From Deltaproteobacteria bacterium (GTDB taxonomy: Bacteria > Desulfobacterota > Desulfobulbia > Desulfobulbales > Desulfobulbaceae), in contig JAJRQC010000084.1 of NCBI GenBank assembly GCA_024280455.1, positions 1-59,476 on the forward strand: a stretch of 59,476 nt of DNA, in the 5' to 3' direction. This document shows, piece after piece, positions 17,902-26,556 of this stretch (positions are counted from its first letter, which is position 1; every line of letters starts with the position of its first letter). The translations under genes were made by a program, and so were the position numbers. The notes beneath the pieces are model-generated. The model was not told the origin of the DNA. It ran no database searches and saw nothing but the letters and a program-made list of their open reading frames with translations.

Positions 17902-18379
17902 TAAATTTCAACTCTTTTCCCGCCCCTTTAGGCCCCGAATCCTGCGCCAGTTCTACATCCCCTTCAACCTATCAATTTTTTTTGTTTTTTAAATAAAAAA
18001 AAACTGATTGTATTTCCTCCCCATAACCCGGTAAGTATATCCTTATACAAAAAATAACCATGCTGTATTTATCCCGCATATTCAACAAGTTTAACCTATT
18101 CTACATATTCCATGAAACACACGTTGTGGTATGAATACGTTTCCGGATTCCGTACAAAGGGAAACCGGAAGAGAACACAGGTAAAATACAACTAACATAC
18201 TCTAATAAATAAATATAATATTAAATAAGAGGCTACTTTTCGGTTCGTCAACCGATCAACTATTCATCAATTTAATTTAATACCATTTTCCGGGAAGCAC
18301 CCGCAGAGGTTCACCTATTATTGAAATCCTGTGGCGCAGACAAAAAACGGCGCCCCGCTTTAAACACGAGAGGAAGATC
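17902..18379. other. AT-rich intergenic region before the molybdoenzyme
   Basis: About 480 bp without a gene. Visible items are long A/T runs near 17970-18002, an inverted repeat TTTCCGG/CCGGAAG near 18141-18171 and a short hairpin TCGGTT-CGTC-AACCGA near 18240-18255. It presumably carries the promoter of the molybdopterin oxidoreductase and nuo operon; I cannot point to convincing -35/-10 or -24/-12 elements. Confidence 0.5.
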
Positions 18380-20467
18380 ATGAAAAAATCCGTGTACTCC
18401 ATCTGCGGCATGTGTGCCGTGCGTTGCCCCTTGAGAGTCGAGGTTGAAAACGGCAGGGTAACCTGGGTTGAGGGAAACGCAAATGATAGCGGGATGGGCA
18501 CCTCCATCTGTGCCAAAGGCGCGGCCTCCATCCCATTCCAGTACGATAATCAACGGCCGCAGTCTCCGATGATTCGAGTCGGAGAACGGGGTAGCGGCGA
18601 GTGGAAAAACGTCTCCTGGGACGAGGCCTACGACTTCATCACCGACAAACTCAAAAAAATTATCGACCAGCATGGGGCCAAAGCCATCATGCTCACCGAT
18701 CGCGGCGGCCCTTTTGCCGATCTGCGCAAGGCCTTTATGAAGGCCATCGGCTCTCCCAACTATATCAACCATGACTGCACCTGCGGCCGCAACTCCAATC
18801 ACGCCTCAAAATCCGTAAACGGCATGGGCCGGACCGGTTTCAACTATGACCTGAAAAACGCCAGACATATTGTCTTGTTCGGCCGCAATATAACCGAGTC
18901 ATTCAAGGTCAAAGAGGTCAAAAGCTTCATGAAGGCGGTGAAAAACGGGGCCCACGTAACCTACGTCGATCCCCGGGTAACCAACACCGCGGCCAAGGCC
19001 ACCCGATTCTGGCGCATTAATCCCGGTACCGATTATGCCCTGCTGCTCGGGATTACCAACTATATCATCGCCAACAAGCTCTACGATGAGGACTTTGTCG
19101 GCAAATGGGTCATTGGCCTGCCCGAGCTGCAGACCTTCCTTAAACCCTATACCCCGGAATGGGCTGCCGAGGAAACCGGTATCTCGGCCGAGGAAATCAA
19201 GGCCTTCTGCCATGAGGTCAACAATGACCGACCCGGGGTTATCTTTCATATCGGCTGGCATCTCTCCCGCTATCGCGATTCGTTCTACGCCAGCCGGATG
19301 CTTAACATCCTCAATGCCCTGATGGGCAATGTGGAAAAGCCCGGCGGCCTGATTCTTCCAAAAACACCGGGTGATGCCGGGGCCAAGGGGCTGAAAAGTC
19401 TCGGCGCCGACATCCCGGCGGTCAAGGAGCCGCGCTGTGATGAATGCGATACCACCTACAGTCATTTTGATTCTGGCGCCGGAATGCTGCAGATCGCCTA
19501 CCAGGCCATGGATACCGGCAAACCCTATCCGGTGAAGGCCTATATCGCCCACCGGCATAATCCAATCCTTGCCATGCCCGATCCCGTTGAACAGAAACGA
19601 ATCCTGAGCAAACTCGACCTGCTGGTAGCGGTCGAGGTGAATTACAGCGAAACCGCCTGGTTTGCCGATGTCATCCTGCCGGAATCCACCTTTTTTGAAC
19701 GGGACACCATCCTCCGCACCGAAAAGGGACCAAAACCCGGATTCGGTATGAGAAGAAAATGTATCGAACCGTTCTATGATTCCAAGCCCGGCTGGCAGAT
19801 CTATACTGATCTTGCCGGAATGCTCGGCAAAGAAGAATACTTCCCCTATGAGACCATCGAAGATATCTGGAACTATCAGCTCCAGGATACCGATATCAAA
19901 ATCGAGGATTTTGAGGCCAAGGGTTTTGTCAAACTTTGCGACAAGCCGATTGGCTGCGATCCGGACAACCTCAAGTTCGGGACTAAGTCCGGCAAGTTAG
20001 AGATCGTCAACGAACAATGGGAAAAACTCGGGATCAAATCGTTTGTTCCGTATGAGTCCCCGGAACATCCGCCGGAGGGCAGTTACCGGCTCCTTTTTGG
20101 TCGCAAGGGGTATCAAACCCATGGCCAGTCCACCAACAATCCCGTGCTTTCCGAACTGCTCGGGGCCAATAAATTATGGATCAACACTGCTGAAGCCGAA
20201 AAAATGGGGATTGGTGACGGAGACATGGTTGAAGTATCCAACGGGGACGCTGTAGGCACGATTGAGGCCCGGGTGACGGATTTTATTCACCCGGAGGCGG
20301 TCTTCATGCTCCACGGTTTCGGCAAGGATATCCCCGTGCTGGCCAGGGCCTACGGCAAAGGACTTGCCGACGAAGTCTTCATGAAGGGCAAACTGACCCA
20401 GTGGGATAAGGCAGGCGGAGGGCTTTGTCTGGCTGAAAGTTTCGTGACCGTTACCGCAGCGGCATAA
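18380..20467 (+). CDS. Cytoplasmic molybdopterin oxidoreductase, complex I-associated
   Basis: A 695-residue member of the DMSO reductase/MopB superfamily. It begins directly with the [4Fe-4S] motif CGMCAVRC (C9, C12, C16) plus C44, then has molybdopterin-binding segments (NARHIVLFGRNITESF, THVTYVDPR-like AHVTYVDPRVTNTAAK, RNILNALMG-like NILNALMGNVEKPGG) and a C-terminal dinucleotide-binding domain (HGQSTNNPVLSELLG). C133 or C135 in HDCTCGRN could be the Mo/W ligand. There is no twin-arginine signal, so it is cytoplasmic, and no N-terminal [2Fe-2S] domain, so it is not NuoG. It resembles the catalytic subunits of thiosulfate/polysulfide reductases and formate dehydrogenases, but the substrate is undetermined. 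A four-cluster ferredoxin and then the nuoEFG-less complex I genes follow. Confidence 0.85.
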   Translation: MKKSVYSICGMCAVRCPLRVEVENGRVTWVEGNANDSGMGTSICAKGAASIPFQYDNQRPQSPMIRVGERGSGEWKNVSWDEAYDFITDKLKKIIDQHGAKAIMLTDRGGPFADLRKAFMKAIGSPNYINHDCTCGRNSNHASKSVNGMGRTGFNYDLKNARHIVLFGRNITESFKVKEVKSFMKAVKNGAHVTYVDPRVTNTAAKATRFWRINPGTDYALLLGITNYIIANKLYDEDFVGKWVIGLPELQTFLKPYTPEWAAEETGISAEEIKAFCHEVNNDRPGVIFHIGWHLSRYRDSFYASRMLNILNALMGNVEKPGGLILPKTPGDAGAKGLKSLGADIPAVKEPRCDECDTTYSHFDSGAGMLQIAYQAMDTGKPYPVKAYIAHRHNPILAMPDPVEQKRILSKLDLLVAVEVNYSETAWFADVILPESTFFERDTILRTEKGPKPGFGMRRKCIEPFYDSKPGWQIYTDLAGMLGKEEYFPYETIEDIWNYQLQDTDIKIEDFEAKGFVKLCDKPIGCDPDNLKFGTKSGKLEIVNEQWEKLGIKSFVPYESPEHPPEGSYRLLFGRKGYQTHGQSTNNPVLSELLGANKLWINTAEAEKMGIGDGDMVEVSNGDAVGTIEARVTDFIHPEAVFMLHGFGKDIPVLARAYGKGLADEVFMKGKLTQWDKAGGGLCLAESFVTVTAAA

Positions 20468-20658
20468 GGCTCACTCAAAAAAAACTTCACATTTTGAAGC
20501 GCAACTGCAACACATCTTAAGCCGATCTTCAATCATGAAATCCTCAACGTAGCCCTGCTATGCCTGCGGTTTCATTCAATCAGATCGACTTAATCTATGT
20601 CACATTTACACATCAACTCTGCGAATTTATTTTTGAGTGAACCCAGGAGATTAAAACA

Positions 20659-21165
20659 ATGAGCAAATATTTCGTCACCCAGGATGTTGAACAATGCATC
20701 GGCTGCAGGGCCTGTGAAGTCCACTGCAAAACCAAGAACAATTCCGGCGAGGGCGCCTTTTACTGCAAGATGATCCAGGTCGGTCCGAAGATGAAGAACA
20801 ATCTTCCGGTGCTTGATTTTGTCTATATGGCCTGTTTTCACTGTGAAAAGCCCTGGTGTGTCGATGCCTGTCCCACCGGGGCCATGCAGCGACGCGATAA
20901 AGACGGCATTGTCTTTGTTGAGGAATCTCTTTGTGTGGGGTGCAAGGCCTGCATGACCGCCTGCCCCTGGGGTGTTCCCCAGTGGGACATCAATACCGGC
21001 AAGGTCGGCAAATGCAACCTCTGCATGGACCGGATCGACCAGGGCCTTGAACCGGCCTGTGTCTCCAAATGTACCACCGGCTGTCTCAGTTTCGGCCCCC
21101 CGGAGCAGGCCTCGGATGAAAAACGGCTCCAGTTTGCCGAACGGCTGCTCCAGAACAAAGGATAA
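20659..21165 (+). CDS. Four-cluster ferredoxin subunit (DmsB/PhsB type)
   Basis: A 168-residue iron-sulfur protein with 16 cysteines in four [4Fe-4S] motifs: CIGCRACEVHC, CFHCEKPWCVDAC, CVGCKACMTAC and CNLC with EPACVSKC. This is the electron-transfer subunit architecture of DMSO/thiosulfate-reductase-type enzymes. There is no Tat signal or membrane anchor, so it should be cytoplasmic with the molybdoenzyme encoded 190 bp upstream. I infer that it passes electrons between that enzyme and another carrier, possibly the peripheral arm of the complex I encoded next. Confidence 0.9.
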   Translation: MSKYFVTQDVEQCIGCRACEVHCKTKNNSGEGAFYCKMIQVGPKMKNNLPVLDFVYMACFHCEKPWCVDACPTGAMQRRDKDGIVFVEESLCVGCKACMTACPWGVPQWDINTGKVGKCNLCMDRIDQGLEPACVSKCTTGCLSFGPPEQASDEKRLQFAERLLQNKG

Positions 21166-21252
21166 CCAGCATGGCTGGACCAGGTAAGCGGAGCGAAGCG
21201 CAGACTCCTGGATTTTCAAGGCACAGCCACAACCAATAATGAAAATAGCCTG
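21164..21252 (-). repeat. Dispersed repeat, long copy B
   Basis: The reverse complement matches copy A at 201-263 in four blocks and has an extra 28 bp (including TCTGCGCTTCGCTCCGC) in the middle. It fills most of the gap between the ferredoxin gene and nuoA and overlaps the last two bases of the ferredoxin stop codon, so it would be transcribed within the operon if ferredoxin and nuoA share a message. Confidence 0.75.
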
Positions 21253-21292
21253 AAAGGCCTCTGCGTTACGGCCTGTTTACGGATAATACAGC

Positions 21293-21667
21293 ATGACATC
21301 ACAAACAATCCCCCAGGAATACCTCGCCATATTGATCCTGATTATCTTCGGGATTCTTTTTGGTGTGGTCACCCTGTTTGTCGGCCGTTTTTTCAGGCTC
21401 AGCCGACCGTACCATGAAAAGCTGGTCGCCTACGAGTCCGGTAATGAGCCCACCGAGGCCCCGCGCATGCGGTTCTCGGTCAAGTTTTACCTGATCGCCA
21501 TCCTCTTTGTCGTCTTTGATGTGGAGGCGATATATCTCTATCCCTGGGCGATTGTTTATGACCGGCTCGGCCTTTTTGCCCTGGTGGAGATGATGCTGTT
21601 CATCGGCCTGCTGCTGGTCGGCTACATCTATGCCTGGAAGAAGGAGATCCTGCAATGGGAGAAATAG
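21293..21667 (+). CDS. nuoA: NADH-quinone oxidoreductase subunit A
   Basis: A 124-residue membrane subunit with three helices and the NuoA signature [20 protein letters not shown] followed by [15 protein letters not shown]. NuoA sits at the junction of the membrane and peripheral arms of complex I near the quinone site. It is the first of eleven nuo genes in the order A-B-C-D-H-I-J-K-L-M-N and overlaps nuoB by 13 bp. Confidence 0.95.
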   Translation: MTSQTIPQEYLAILILIIFGILFGVVTLFVGRFFRLSRPYHEKLVAYESGNEPTEAPRMRFSVKFYLIAILFVVFDVEAIYLYPWAIVYDRLGLFALVEMMLFIGLLLVGYIYAWKKEILQWEK

Positions 21668-22182
21668 AAACAAAACCACCCGGTCTGGTTGAAATCGAAG
21701 ACGGAATCCGGATGATCCCCGGAGCAGGCGCCCTGCTCGGGCCGCTCAACAAACTGGTCAACTGGGGCCGGGCCGGCTCCATCTGGCCGGTCACCTTTGG
21801 TCTGGCCTGCTGTGCCATCGAAATGATGGATGCCGGTGCCTCCACCAATGACCTCGACCGGTTCGGGATTATCTTCCGGGCCAGCCCCCGCCAGGCCGAC
21901 TGTATGGTGGTTGCCGGAACCCTGAGCAAAAAAATGGCCCCGGTGCTGCGCCGGGTCTATGACCAGATGCCAGAACCCCGATACGTGCTGGCCATGGGCA
22001 GTTGTGCCTGCAGCGGCGGAGTGTTCGATACCTACTCGGTTGTCCAGGGAGTGGATTCCATCATCCCGGTCGATGTCTATGTCCCGGGCTGCCCGCCCCG
22101 GCCGGAAGCGCTGTTACAGGGTTTTATCAAACTGCAGGAAAAAATACTGGGGGAACAGTTCAGATGGAGTCAATGGAGATAG
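21655..22182 (+). CDS. nuoB: NADH-quinone oxidoreductase subunit B
   Basis: A 175-residue peripheral-arm subunit carrying the terminal [4Fe-4S] cluster N2. The ligand cysteines are visible in [20 protein letters not shown] and [12 protein letters not shown]. It passes electrons from the iron-sulfur chain to quinone at the NuoB-NuoD interface. It overlaps nuoA and nuoC. Confidence 0.96.
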   Translation: MGEIETKPPGLVEIEDGIRMIPGAGALLGPLNKLVNWGRAGSIWPVTFGLACCAIEMMDAGASTNDLDRFGIIFRASPRQADCMVVAGTLSKKMAPVLRRVYDQMPEPRYVLAMGSCACSGGVFDTYSVVQGVDSIIPVDVYVPGCPPRPEALLQGFIKLQEKILGEQFRWSQWR

Positions 22183-22730
22183 CCGGGCGTCTTCAGGCCC
22201 AGTTCCCGGATCAGGTTCTCGATATCTGTTCCTTTCACGGCCAGGTCGGCGTCCTTATCCAGCGGCAACAGGTGGTCGATATGCTGCGCTGGCTGCGGGA
22301 TACCCCGGGAATGCAGATGAACCACCTGATGGATCTTTGTGGAGTCGATAATGCAAAAAAAGATGAACCCACCCTGCAACGCTTTGAGGTCGTGTACAAC
22401 CTCTATTCCGTGCCTGAGCGTCACAGCCTTAGAATTCGTGCCCAGATTCCTGAAGAAGACCCCTGTATTGACTCAATCTCCTCCCTCTGGGCCGGTGCCG
22501 ACTGGCATGAACGGGAATGCTTCGATCTGATGGGTATTTCCTTTAACGGTCATGAAAACATGAAGCGTATCCTGCTCCCTGAGGACTGGCAGGGACATCC
22601 CCTGCGCAAAGAGTACCCTTTAAAAGGCAGAGAAGAGTGGTCGGGGATGGAAGAACTGCTGCACAAGGTTGAAACCCTGCAGCAATTTGGGTTTAACGAT
22701 GCACAAAACCAGGACAATGAAAAAACATGA
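22164..22730 (+). CDS. nuoC: NADH-quinone oxidoreductase subunit C
   Basis: A 188-residue subunit (30-kDa family) with the signature [20 protein letters not shown] then [19 protein letters not shown] set the start at the ATG at 22164 ([10 protein letters not shown]), inside the end of nuoB; the longer open frame to 22002 only shadows nuoB. NuoC is separate from NuoD here, unlike the NuoCD fusion of enterobacteria. Its stop overlaps the nuoD ATG. Confidence 0.93.
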   Translation: MESMEIAGRLQAQFPDQVLDICSFHGQVGVLIQRQQVVDMLRWLRDTPGMQMNHLMDLCGVDNAKKDEPTLQRFEVVYNLYSVPERHSLRIRAQIPEEDPCIDSISSLWAGADWHERECFDLMGISFNGHENMKRILLPEDWQGHPLRKEYPLKGREEWSGMEELLHKVETLQQFGFNDAQNQDNEKT

Positions 22731-23956
22731 CACGCCCTGTGACTAAAACCCTGGAGATTCCGGTCGCCGACGGGGAGCGGAACCCGTATTCCCTGAAGAT
22801 GGGGCCCCAGCATCCGGCAACCCACGGTGTGTTGCGGGTTGACCTGGAGCTTGACGGTGAAACCATCCTCAAGTGTACCCCCCATGTGGGCTACCTGCAC
22901 CGCGGCTTTGATAAAATTGCCGAGAACCGTACCTATGCCCAGACCCTGATCCTTACCGACCGGCTCGACTATATCGGAGCCATGGCCAACAATGTCGGCT
23001 ACTGCGTGGCGGTGGAGCAGCTCCTGGGTTTTTCCGTTCCAGAGCGGGCTAAGTACATCCGGACCATGGTCTGTGAAATGTCGCGGATCTGCTCGCACCT
23101 GCTCTGGCTTGCCACCCATGCCCTGGATATCGGGGCGATGACGGTCTTTCTCTACTGTTTCCGGGAGCGGGAAATCCTGCTTGATCTCTTTGAGGAGCTG
23201 TGCGGGGCCAGGCTGACCTTCTCCTATCCCCGTATCGGCGGGGTCCGCCAGGATGTAACTAGAAAGTTCATCGATGAGCTGCAACGTGTTATTCACCTCT
23301 TTCCCGGCCGGATTGAAGAGTATGAAACCCTGATCGACACCAACCGGATCTGGCTCAAACGCACGGTGGGGATCGGAAAACTCTCCGGAGACAAGGCCCT
23401 GGCCCTTGGCCTTACCGGCCCCTGCCTGCGCGGTTCCGGGGTTGATTACGATATTCGCAAACACCGCCCATACGACGCCTACGACCAGATGGATTTTGAA
23501 GTACCGCTGGGCAGTGACGGCGATATCTATGCCCGCTATCGCTGCCGGATGGAAGAGCTCCGTCAGTCGCTCCGTATCCTTCAGCAGTGTGTCGATATGC
23601 TGCCGCCCGGCCCCGTTTTGGACAAAGACGCGCCGGATCTGGTGATGCCCCTGCATAAAAATACAAAGGGAGGCGAAGCCGACTCCACCAGCTACGGAAC
23701 CGGAATTATCAAATTCATGGAAGAGCAGGGAATATATCCGGCCGGTGATATCTATGTTTCCACCGAAGCACCCAAAGGTGAACTCGGTTTTTATTTCATC
23801 AGCGACGGCAGCGCCCGGGCCTACCGGATGCACATCCGCTCACCATCGTTCATCCACATCAGCGCCCTGCCCACCATTGCTCAAGGGGAGCTCATTGCCG
23901 ACCTGATAGCCAACATCGGCAGCCTGGACGTGGTGATCGGCGAATGTGACAGGTGA
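22727..23956 (+). CDS. nuoD: NADH-quinone oxidoreductase subunit D
   Basis: A 409-residue 49-kDa-type subunit, related to hydrogenase large subunits but without Ni-binding cysteines. Landmarks are MGPQHPATHGVLRVDLELDG, HVGYLHRGFDKIAENRTY (quinone-site His/Tyr) and the C-terminal SLDVVIGECDR. With NuoB it forms the quinone-reduction site. The next gene, nuoH, begins 118 bp downstream after a short non-coding stretch. Confidence 0.96.
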   Translation: MTRPVTKTLEIPVADGERNPYSLKMGPQHPATHGVLRVDLELDGETILKCTPHVGYLHRGFDKIAENRTYAQTLILTDRLDYIGAMANNVGYCVAVEQLLGFSVPERAKYIRTMVCEMSRICSHLLWLATHALDIGAMTVFLYCFREREILLDLFEELCGARLTFSYPRIGGVRQDVTRKFIDELQRVIHLFPGRIEEYETLIDTNRIWLKRTVGIGKLSGDKALALGLTGPCLRGSGVDYDIRKHRPYDAYDQMDFEVPLGSDGDIYARYRCRMEELRQSLRILQQCVDMLPPGPVLDKDAPDLVMPLHKNTKGGEADSTSYGTGIIKFMEEQGIYPAGDIYVSTEAPKGELGFYFISDGSARAYRMHIRSPSFIHISALPTIAQGELIADLIANIGSLDVVIGECDR

Positions 23957-24074
23957 GATTTAGGGGCTAGGGATTATCTGCAGGTTGGATGGTCGGTGAA
24001 TGATACAAGTGATGCTGGAATTAGGAATCAAGGATTAGGGATCATAGGTCAGCGGAAATATAGAGTAAAGGGGT

Positions 24075-25046
24075 ATGATGCAGGTTTTAATTCTATTCAT
24101 TCAAATTCTCGTTCTTTTTGCAATCGTTATGCTGCATGTGGCCTATGCAACCTATTTTGAACGTAAGATAATCGGTCATATGCAGGTACGGATGGGACCG
24201 ATGCGGGTAGGCTACCACGGCCTGCTACAGCCGATTGCCGACGGCATCAAGAGTTTTTTCAAGGAAGACATTATCCCGGAACAGGCCGACAAGGCCGCTT
24301 TCCGGGCCGCACCCATTATCTGTCTGGTGGCGATGATGACTTCGCTGGCCGTTCTCCCCTTTGCCAAGGGCTGGGTGCTGGCGGATATCAACATCGGCCT
24401 GCTCTTTATCTTCGCCATGAGTTCACTGGCGAGCTACGGCGTTATTCTGGCCGGCTGGGCCTCCAACTCTAAATTCACCTTCCTGGGCGGCATGCGCTCC
24501 ATGGCCCAGGTGATCAGTTATGAAATCGCCATGGGACTGAGCCTGGTCGGGGTGATGATGCTCTCCGGAACCCTGAACCTGACCGAGATTGTCGAGGCCC
24601 AGGGGACATCGTTTACCGGCATGTATATCTTCCCGCAGATACTGGCCTTTTTCGTCTTCTGCATCGCCATGCTGGCCGAGACCAACCGGGTTCCCTTTGA
24701 CCTTCCCGAAGCCGAGACCGAGCTGGTTTCCGGGTACTGCACCGAATACAGCGGCATGCGCTACGCCATCTTTTTCATGGCCGAATATATCGGCATGATG
24801 GTGATGGCGGCCATCGGTACCATCTGTTTTCTCGGGGGCTGGAACGGGCCTTTTGTGATCCCGTTTTTCCCGCCCTTCTGGCTCATTTTAAAAATCTATG
24901 TCTTCATGTTCTTCTTTATCTGGATACGGGCCACCCTGCCCCGCTACCGTTACGACCAGTTGATGGAGCTGGGCTGGAAACTGCTCATTCCCCTGGCCCT
25001 GGCCAACATTGTGCTCACCGGAATCATCAAAGCGTTTACCAGCTAG
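24075..25046 (+). CDS. nuoH: NADH-quinone oxidoreductase subunit H
   Basis: A 323-residue membrane subunit with about eight helices. The conserved cytoplasmic loops are VGYHGLLQPIADGIKSFFKE and NRVPFDLPEAETELVSGYCT. It forms the membrane part of the quinone chamber and the first proton pathway. An ATG repeat at 24075/24078 leaves a one-codon ambiguity. Confidence 0.96.
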   Translation: MMQVLILFIQILVLFAIVMLHVAYATYFERKIIGHMQVRMGPMRVGYHGLLQPIADGIKSFFKEDIIPEQADKAAFRAAPIICLVAMMTSLAVLPFAKGWVLADINIGLLFIFAMSSLASYGVILAGWASNSKFTFLGGMRSMAQVISYEIAMGLSLVGVMMLSGTLNLTEIVEAQGTSFTGMYIFPQILAFFVFCIAMLAETNRVPFDLPEAETELVSGYCTEYSGMRYAIFFMAEYIGMMVMAAIGTICFLGGWNGPFVIPFFPPFWLILKIYVFMFFFIWIRATLPRYRYDQLMELGWKLLIPLALANIVLTGIIKAFTS

Positions 25047-25068
25047 GATGCTTTAGAAATAAAAAAAA

Positions 25069-25695
25069 ATGCAGATTCAATACAAACCAACAAGAACCCT
25101 GCTCCAGACCATCCTCCATGTGGAAATCCTCCAGGGTATGGCCCTGACCCTGAAGAGGCTGTTCTCCAAGCCCATCACCAGGCAGTACCCGCAGGAAAAG
25201 CCTGATGTCCGCCTGGGTTTCCGTGGCCAGCACGCCCTGGTTCGTGACCAGGCCTCCGGAGGATCCAAATGCGTGGCTTGCATGCGCTGTGCCACGGTCT
25301 GTCCGTCGCGCTGCATCCGCATCCGCTATCATGAGGATGAAGAGAGCGGTGCCCGGGTGGTGGACAGTTACGATATTGAGGCCCTGCGCTGCGTGTACTG
25401 CGGATTCTGTGAAGAAGTCTGTCCGGTCAACGCCCTGGTCATGACCGAGGTTTTTGAATATGGGGCCTATGACCGGCAATCGATCTTTTTTGATCAGCAG
25501 CGGCTGCTGGAAAACTGGGACCGTTTTACCGAACTTAAGGGCGGCGGGATGGATAATTATGTCAATCCCTTCTGGCGGCCGCGCGGTGCTGATGAAAAAA
25601 CCCTGACCGCTGCCAAACGGGTCAAGGTGCCGGATGACTGGACCCTTGAAGGCCAGGTTGTAGGCAAAAAGTTTAAAACAGAACGTTCCGTATAG
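25069..25695 (+). CDS. nuoI: NADH-quinone oxidoreductase subunit I
   Basis: A 208-residue ferredoxin-like subunit with two [4Fe-4S] motifs, CVACMRCATVCPSRC and CVYCGFCEEVCPVNA, for clusters N6a and N6b. In eleven-subunit complexes without NuoEFG it is the outermost iron-sulfur subunit and the likely docking point for a ferredoxin-like donor. A C-terminal tail of about 50 residues extends beyond the core fold. Confidence 0.95.
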   Translation: MQIQYKPTRTLLQTILHVEILQGMALTLKRLFSKPITRQYPQEKPDVRLGFRGQHALVRDQASGGSKCVACMRCATVCPSRCIRIRYHEDEESGARVVDSYDIEALRCVYCGFCEEVCPVNALVMTEVFEYGAYDRQSIFFDQQRLLENWDRFTELKGGGMDNYVNPFWRPRGADEKTLTAAKRVKVPDDWTLEGQVVGKKFKTERSV

Positions 25696-25708
25696 GGAGC
25701 CGCTTTTT

Positions 25709-26257
25709 ATGTTTACCCAGATCTTTTTTTGCTACTGCGCGGTGATGATTATCGGCACCGGCCTGTTGGCCATCACCATGCGCAATCCCGTACACTCGGT
25801 GCTCATGGTGCTGGTGCTGTTCTTTCATATGGCCGGACTGTACCTGACCCTGCAGGCGGAGTTTCTGGCCGCAGTGCAGATTATTGTCTATGCCGGTGCC
25901 ATCCTGGTGCTTTACCTCTTTGTCCTCTTCCTGGTCAGCCTGCGGGAGGAAGTACTGATAGAGCGCTATGTGGACAGCGCCTGGATCGGCCGAATTTTTG
26001 CCGGCGGCCTGGCCGTTGCCCTGATCGGCATTCTGCCCACCTTTATCCTTGGCGAAAAGGGAAACTGGCCGCTTGCCCGAGTACAGGAGGTCACCCACAC
26101 CAAGGCCATGGGGCAGGAGATGTACACCACCTTTATCCTGCCCTTTGAAATTGCCGGTCTCATCCTGCTGGTTGCCGTTATCGGCGGCCTGGTGCTGGCG
26201 AAAAGAAATGCGGCTGATCCGGCCCTGCAAACGGATGAGCGGGAGATTCAGAAATGA
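25709..26257 (+). CDS. nuoJ: NADH-quinone oxidoreductase subunit J
   Basis: A 182-residue membrane subunit with five predicted helices. The family segment [20 protein letters not shown] contains the pi-bulge helix region. It belongs to the proton-translocating membrane arm and overlaps nuoK by 4 bp (ATGA). Confidence 0.94.
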   Translation: MFTQIFFCYCAVMIIGTGLLAITMRNPVHSVLMVLVLFFHMAGLYLTLQAEFLAAVQIIVYAGAILVLYLFVLFLVSLREEVLIERYVDSAWIGRIFAGGLAVALIGILPTFILGEKGNWPLARVQEVTHTKAMGQEMYTTFILPFEIAGLILLVAVIGGLVLAKRNAADPALQTDEREIQK

Positions 26258-26556
26258 TCCCTCTAAGCTGGTACATGATCCTGGCCTCCATTCTCTTTGC
26301 CATCGGGGTCTGTGGATTTCTGACCCGAAGAAACATCATCATCATGTTTCTCTCCATAGAGCTGATGCTCAATGCGGTCAACCTGAATATGGTCGCTCTG
26401 AGCCACTTTCTTGAATCCATGGACGGCCAGATATTCACCTTTTTTATCATAACCGTGGCCGCCGCGGAAGCGGCGATAGGGCTTGGTATTGCCATCACCC
26501 TCTATCGCAGCCGGCAAACCGTCAACGTCGATGAAATTAACCAGCTGAAGGGATGA
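26254..26556 (+). CDS. nuoK: NADH-quinone oxidoreductase subunit K
   Basis: A 100-residue, three-helix subunit of the MrpC-like type. The conserved glutamates of the proton path are in [14 protein letters not shown] and [12 protein letters not shown]. Its stop overlaps the ATG of nuoL (ATGA). Confidence 0.95.
   Translation: MIPLSWYMILASILFAIGVCGFLTRRNIIIMFLSIELMLNAVNLNMVALSHFLESMDGQIFTFFIITVAAAEAAIGLGIAITLYRSRQTVNVDEINQLKG

Noticed and set aside
17902-18379. tRNA or riboswitch in the long gap before the molybdoenzyme gene
   Set aside because: No cloverleaf or known aptamer pattern could be traced; only short unrelated hairpins.
18380-20467. Annotation of the molybdopterin protein as NuoG
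   Set aside because: It lacks the N-terminal [2Fe-2S] and additional Fe-S motifs of NuoG and begins directly with the CxxCxxxC motif of the DMSO-reductase family.
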